Positions 58,448-64,000 of a DNA stretch of 64,000 nt are shown here, piece by piece (positions within the stretch are counted from its first letter, which is position 1; each line of letters starts with the position of its first letter). The notes beneath the pieces are model-generated. The model did no database searches. It was not told where the DNA came from and was given only the letters and a program-made list of their open reading frames with translations. The stretch is taken from contig CM114272.1 in NCBI GenBank assembly GCA_050084515.1, positions 18,724,001 through 18,788,000 of the forward strand, read 5' to 3'. Both the position numbers and the translations under genes were made by a program. The stretch is from Blasia pusilla. Its lineage: Eukaryota > Marchantiophyta > Marchantiopsida > Blasiales.

Positions 58448-61400
58448 GTTTCGGACTACGAATGGCTGAGTAATTCAAACGAGCCATCATCGGGACATGA
58501 TTCAGAGTCATATAGCGACGTTTATGCCTCTTGCAGCTCGCTTTCGTGCTCTCCTTGTTCCGAGACGTTTGGCTCTGCAATTGTGAGTGGTGATTGGCAA
58601 GGACGTTTGATGGATGCCAGTGAGCGTTATTCCACTTCTCTCGCATCCTTCCTTCCCAGCGACACATGCAGTCCAGGGGTGAATGCAGGTGTGATTAATC
58701 AAGACTTTAGGTTGGCACGCACTCTGTCTGGGCCTCTAGGAGGTGCTATGATTTCGAGCTGTCAGCAACGGCTGCATATGGAGAAGACCATTCCTCTCAG
58801 CAACGGTTGGAACTCTGTAGACCATGGCAATCTAGGCCTCACAGTCGATCCTTCCAAAGGCGGTTTCTCACTTCAAGGAGTGGGCCTTCCAGCTTCGCAG
58901 TCCATCGCACGATTCACCTCCAATCCTGGATTTGCCGAGCGAGCGGCCAGGTTTTCGGCATTTGGGAATGGGCATTATTCACAATCCTTCCCTCTCACTG
59001 AGAATGGGAATCTCGTGCGGCCTGGCGGGCAATCTTTCGACACTGATACCAAGCACGCGAACCTTTCTTCACGAGGTCAGATCCCCTCGGGAGCCAAGGG
59101 CCCAGCAGAAGCTTCTGGTAGAAGTAGTCACGTCAACGTGTTGGAAGGCGAGATTGAGAGAACGAGTATGGAGGATATGAGTGCGAAAGTTGACGCAAAG
59201 GCGTCAGTGAGCAGGATGCATGGCAGCCCAAGCCGCTCGGGCGCCGAAAGGGACGAAGGATGCAATCTTTACGAAACGGACGGAGGAGCACAAGTCGGTA
59301 GTCCTGAATCCAACGCTACCGATGCGAGTAAAGGCCAGGAAACCTCGTGTCAGGATGGCGACCGTGATCGATCAGCGGCCACCCACATTAGTGGGAAGAA
59401 GAGAAAGAGCTCTGCAGATGAGCCTGTGAAAGAGGCAGCTTCTCCCGCTGCGAAAGACCAAAAGGTGACTCTCTTCTCAAGCTTCAGATTCTCGACGGCT
59501 TGTTGACTATGCAAGGAACACTTGAGGTCATCGTTTTCAGTCCTGTCTACGCCTCAGCATCGAGGTTGACATCCCTCTTTAAACTACCAGTGGTCAATCG
59601 TCGCACTGGTAGCTCAGCGACTCGGGAACTTACCCTCTTGGATGTTTGCCAAATGGTGTGTGATTGGCAGAACACAAGTGCTCAGTCAAAGCGCTCTAAG
59701 GGTGGCGAGGGAACAGTAGAGAAGGACGAGCACAAGTCGAAGGCTGAACGGAGCGACAACTCTAGCTCGAGCTCTCAAGCAGCCAAAGAAAGCTCGAAGG
59801 TCGTAGATCATCCCAAGACGGACTATATTCACGTCAGGGCAAGGAGAGGTCAAGCCACCGATAGTCACAGTCTGGCTGAAAGGGTGAAGGCTCTATCCCA
59901 AACCTGCTCTTTAAACTCTTGAAGGATTTCAAAGATAAGAGCGTTCGCTTTCGACACTTTTGAGGTTGGCTGGATCGTGTGCTCACTCGGTAATTGAATC
60001 TGCAGGTTCGCAGAGAAAAGATAAGCGAGCGCATGAAGTTCCTGCAAGATCTTGTACCCGGATGCAGCAAGGTAGGCGTTTCGTAGTTATTGGGTATCTA
60101 GACATTGGACGCGTCTCTCGGCCCCATTCTCCTATCAATTATGATATGCTTCCTAGTTCGCCTTGATCAGTAGACACTCCAGCGCATGGACAAGAGTCCT
60201 TGTAGCATGTCCAAAGGTGAATGTCTAAAGATTTGCTTTTGCCTCTTCTCACAGGTTACAGGAAAGGCCGTGATGCTCGATGAAATCATCAACTATGTAC
60301 AGTCAATTCAACGTCAAGTTGAGGTAAGATCCCTGCTATTTTGTATCCCCCGTAACTGCTTCTGCTGCCTGCATGGATTAATCTGCCAGCTTTGTCTCTA
60401 CGATGAGTATCTGCCAAAGTCCTTACATTTCTGTGATCTAGTACAACAGAGCTGATCTATGAATCTGTGTTGCAGTTCCTCTCTATGAAGTTGGCAGCTG
60501 TGACTCCCCGTCCAGAGTTCAACATCGACAGCTTCTTGACCAAGCAGGTAGGTTCCTCTACTGAGAAAAGGGATTGGTAGATATATTCTTGGAATCAGTC
60601 TTCTAATTCCCCCTGAGATCACAAATGGTCCTCTTTCAGGCTTCAAGCGTTTATCATGCTTATCTGGTTAAATAGATGTATGGTGGGGAAGTGATTAGAA
60701 CTTGCATACCCACTCGTTTCCTTTCGATTCTTTTCAGAGTCTCATGAAGATGTTCTTTTCTCCATGGCAGCTGCAGATGGGCCAAGGCTGTGGGCTTCCA
60801 AACATGGTCGAGCACCCTGAAACGACAATGTCATTTCCCCAGCTGCACTCTCATCAAGGGATGCACATGCAGCACGGAATTACTAGTGGCTTGGAGCTGC
60901 AACCGTCATTGGACTCTACTCTCAGAAGAATGAACAGCGCTCCCCTGCCTGTACCTCGGGCTCCTGTGGAAAGTTTTGGCGATCAGTTATCCCAGGTGAT
61001 TGCCAGAATGTAAACTCCATTTCTTGGTGGTCTCAGTCTTGTCTTTCTGTTTTTACAAGAGGTCCTTTCAAGTCGTCTTACGTTTTTTTTTTCATCTGGG
61101 TTGCTATGGTGTGTACTACCAGCCTTGACTTGCAAAACAAATGGACGGACTTTCAAGTTGTAACAACGAATGTGGTAACAGACCAGTAAAGTCTAGTAAA
61201 TTTGTTGCTCTCGCTTACATGGGTCATGCGCCCCTGGAGCCCTGTCATGACGAGTCTTGATATTGGGTGATAATGCAGGTTTCGGGCCTTTGGGATGGAG
61301 AGCTCCAGAGTGTAGTGCAAATGGGATACAATCAAGGCAGGCCTATGATGGGACTTGGTGGTCTTCAATGTGAGTTATTACTATCCTCCATCTTTCTATG

Positions 61401-61582
61401 AGGTTCATTAATGAGTAGATGGCAGGTATTTTTTACCAATTGGAGACTGAAATGGAATATTCATAATGAACCCCCTGTTCGGAGATGGTCCTGCCTGGAG
61501 TTTGAGCTGGTGATTGATGATTGCAGATGTGTTCTTGTTGACAGGTGATTTGCCCCCCGGCCACATGAAAATTGAACTATGA
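58448..61582 (+). CDS. bHLH transcription factor, subfamily XII-like (CIB/BEE/ACE group)
   Basis: Eight exons with GT-AG introns that keep one frame: 58448-59464, 59671-59883, 60006-60071, 60255-60323, 60476-60547, 60738-60995, 61279-61369, 61545-61582. The product is about 607 residues from 58448, or 553 from the first in-frame ATG (58610); the N-terminus is uncertain. The N-terminal half is Ser-rich and probably disordered. It ends with KKRKSSADE, then [15 protein letters not shown], the bHLH and a short helix extension. The basic region has the His-Glu-Arg pattern (H, E four and R eight residues on) needed for E-box/G-box DNA. HLH signatures are [34 protein letters not shown] and QVEFLSMKL. 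The C-terminus has [14 protein letters not shown] and ends GHMKIEL, as in angiosperm relatives. These dimeric nuclear activators promote cell elongation and light or brassinosteroid responses in angiosperms; the role here is inferred. All domains are intact. Confidence 0.93.
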
Positions 61583-61865
61583 GAAGATCAAGACCTCGGC
61601 AACCTTTCATTCACTCCCACTGCGTAGTTTCTAGAGAATCACTTTACAAGACCTTATTGCAGTCTGTAAATCTCTCGTTATACGTTTTGAGTTCCACGTT
61701 ACCATACTTGTTGCTCCTATCAGTCATATAAATGCGTGAGTCCATTCCTAAAGGCAGTGTAGACGTGGGCATCACAAGAATATGCGCTGTGGATTATTAA
61801 TGCTATTGTGGAGGAATCAGGACATGAAGGGATGCTATCCATCGAATAAACAAGGGCCAACCTTC
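61583..61865 (+). promoter_or_regulatory. 3' UTR with polyadenylation signal
   Basis: AATAAA at 61845-61850, about 260 bases after the bHLH stop codon, a plausible distance for cleavage shortly downstream. Confidence 0.5.
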
Positions 61866-62248
61866 ATCGGAAATATTACTTTCATTTCAAGATATTCCTT
61901 GGAGTGAATATCGTCAGAGTTCCAATGAAGAAGAGATATGATTTCCTTCTCTCAATATCATGTCGAAAGACTACAGTAAACAGTTATAGGTAGAGGGTCC
62001 CATCATTCAGAAATTTAGTTCCGACCGTGTACAGTGATCAGAGTAGGTCAGATCATAAGCTCATTGTGTGCTAGCCAGCTGCGTGCTGGGCTTGGTAATT
62101 TACCATTTGATCTATGGAAATTGAACTTTGTCCCCGAGTTGAGTTTGACTCGAGACACTGATTGCGCAATGAATTGAGCTTCTTGCTCCCTCTCATGTTT
62201 AGGCTTGAAGATTGTCAGTGTGTCGGTTTTCTGCTTCTGAACGGAGAG

Positions 62249-62438
62249 AACCAACTGTCTAGGTTCTTCACCTTGCAAAACGTACCATGTACATATCCCG
62301 ACAAGCGTACATACTTCCACTTTGTATCAGAACGCAGATCGGTAACCAACTGTCAAGGTTCTTCACCTTGCAAAACGTACCATGTACATATCCCGACAAG
62401 CATACATTCGTCCACTTTGTATCGGAACGCAGATCGGG
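62249..62438. repeat. 95-bp tandem duplication
   Basis: 62249-62343 and 62344-62438 are two nearly identical units (each starting AACCAACTGTC and ending GCAGATCGG) with few differences. The period is not a multiple of three, which argues against coding. Recent duplication. Confidence 0.9.
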
Positions 62439-64000
62439 GAGACGAATTCGCTCTCGTACACTGAGCTTACTTCAGTTCTCATCCCAGTATGTGGGTCGGC
62501 CTACTATGAACCCCAAACTTCAGTTCAATGTCCCAACTGTGCCCTGAGGTCGGGTTCTCAGGAGCATGCCCGGGTTCCGTGCCAAAAACTCTCACCGTAA
62601 ACTTCATAAACGTCTGCACGGCGTCCAGAGAGCGTTGAAGAAGAATCGTCCCTCAACGCCATATAGTCTCGACCCCAGTACACAAGCCGATCACGAAGCC
62701 CCGGAATCGGATCATGTACTTATTATAACAGCACAACTCGGTTGACAACGACGCTAGAACTGGGAGATGCAGTTCCAAAGCGCCTCCGATTTCTATGCGT
62801 ACAATTCCAAGCACTCTGTTCGACTCCACAAGTTAACAAGACGAGGGTTGCAGGGCAGCAGCACACTCATGTGCGACAAGTATCCTGACCGCAGTCGTCT
62901 CTGGTTGACAACGATGAGATCGAAAGCACAAGCGGTGGATATACGGATATGCCATCACGCGAATCACTCACACGTCCTGTCACTACAATAGTTTAAGCAG
63001 CAAAGAAATCCTGTGCATTGGAGATCATGCAGGACACGGTGCAACAGATACGTTATTGTTGATGTAAAAACGCATGTTTTCTAAATGAAGCATAGCTCCG
63101 CTTTGGTGGAAGTTCCTTCCATAAGACTGAACCCGGGCGAATCCTGTGCATTGTATACAGATCACGGGATGCACTGTGGCGTACATGCTTCGTCCAGACG
63201 TGCCATCATTCAAAACGAACGGTGCATGCATCTACTCCGATTGTACAGTACATGCACCTCCAAGTCTGCACAGCGGCGTTGTTTCCTTCCGGGGATTAGC
63301 CCCGCACATAGAGATGGAGATTCCGACCGCAGCATGCATGGGAGCATAAGCTCGAGATGTCGACACACGAAACAATTCAACTGTAGAGTGATGAGGCGAT
63401 TGAGAATTGGAAGTAGTGGTTCTTTGGAGATCACGGACAGCGACAAAATCACCAGAGAAAGCTCGTCGTTTCACATATGAGGTGACTTGTGTTCTGCTTG
63501 AAAAAAGAAAGGTGGTGCTCGAATGTGTGTGATCAACAGCTCAATGTGCGCGACATACGAACGTCTCATTCTTCATTCTTCATTCTTCATTCTCCCGCGA
63601 CTCCGGGACTATTTGAAGAGCGTCGGGTTACGGCTTCCCTTTCTACGACCCGAGACGAACGAATAGTGCGCCTGTCTGCCGATGAACCTAGAGAGGTGAC
63701 TATTTGGCGCCACGCAATTATTGAGAAATCTCTTGGATGGACAGGAGGGCGTCGAGTGGAGTGCGACATTTGTTACAGCTACAGATTTAAATTGCAACCT
63801 ACTCCAACTGCCCGCGAAATCGACTTCCTCCTGAGCACCAGGCTACCAGCCTAGCTCGGGTGCAGTGGATGCAGTCTGTATTCCCCAAGACACACACGAC
63901 TAGTTCTCCGAAGCATCGTCATTGCCATGGCATTTACGCCTCATCTGCAATTGACGGTATTCCTCCTGCATGTGAATCAACAGATTCATTCATTCACTCA
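62439..64000. other. Unassigned DNA at the window end
   Basis: Many overlapping short frames on both strands and no recognisable domain. Small structures: ATCCTGTGCATTG occurs at about 63008 and 63138, and a TTCATTC-type run lies near 63570-63595. It may belong to a neighbouring gene outside the window. Confidence 0.35.

Noticed and set aside
1-64000. tRNA genes
   Set aside because: I looked for the GGTTCRANNCC B-box on both strands by eye and found no convincing cloverleaf; a tRNA scan would be decisive.

Overview
This window looks like nuclear DNA of a land plant, most likely an early-diverging lineage such as a bryophyte or lycophyte; the lineage call is inference. Evidence: one intron-rich bHLH gene of a plant-specific subfamily with GT-AG introns, a large Ty3/gypsy retrotransposon, a degenerate plant-type Helitron, plant telomere-type CCCTAAA motifs, and long AT-rich stretches littered with diverged LTRs. 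Only one host protein-coding gene (bHLH, about 58.4-61.6 kb, + strand) can be supported.

Layout. 0-4.2 kb: unassigned DNA, a diverged LTR-like repeat (about 1.1-2.06 kb) and a gypsy reverse-transcriptase remnant fused directly to the 3' part of an LTR (3.3-4.24 kb). 4.2-13.2 kb: AT-rich DNA with no recognisable gene, plus a small palindromic GC island (7.5 kb). 13.6-13.8 kb: a Helitron-type 3' terminus and a strong hairpin. 14.6-24.3 kb, minus strand: a nearly complete but frameshifted Ty3/gypsy element, reading gag (two zinc knuckles and an RGG tract) - protease - cytosine-C5 DNA methyltransferase - RT - RNase H - integrase - PHD finger. A 5S-rRNA-derived sequence lies in its leader. 24.3-41.4 kb: TE fossils, GC-rich islands with long near-perfect palindromes, three more Helitron-type 3' ends, an AT microsatellite, and a tandem duplication interrupted by an LTR. 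41.5-48.5 kb: a decayed autonomous Helitron (Rep plus PIF1-like helicase plus an unknown second ORF) whose helicase is split by a solo LTR. 48.5-53.8 kb: AT-rich, no gene. 53.8-57.9 kb: GC-rich gene-proximal DNA. 58.4-61.6 kb: the bHLH gene. 61.9-64 kb: no recognisable gene, one 95-bp tandem duplication.

The most notable object is the gypsy element. It carries a chromatin writer (DNA methyltransferase with motifs I, IV, VI, VIII, IX and X in canonical order) inside the polyprotein, between protease and RT, and a putative chromatin reader (PHD finger) at the integrase C-terminus, where many plant gypsy elements have a chromodomain. Methyltransferase capture by retrotransposons is known from dinoflagellates and a charophyte alga. 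I do not know of a description of this writer-plus-reader combination, but I could not search for one. The copy here is broken by several frameshifts. All calls come from reading the sequence; no database search was possible.
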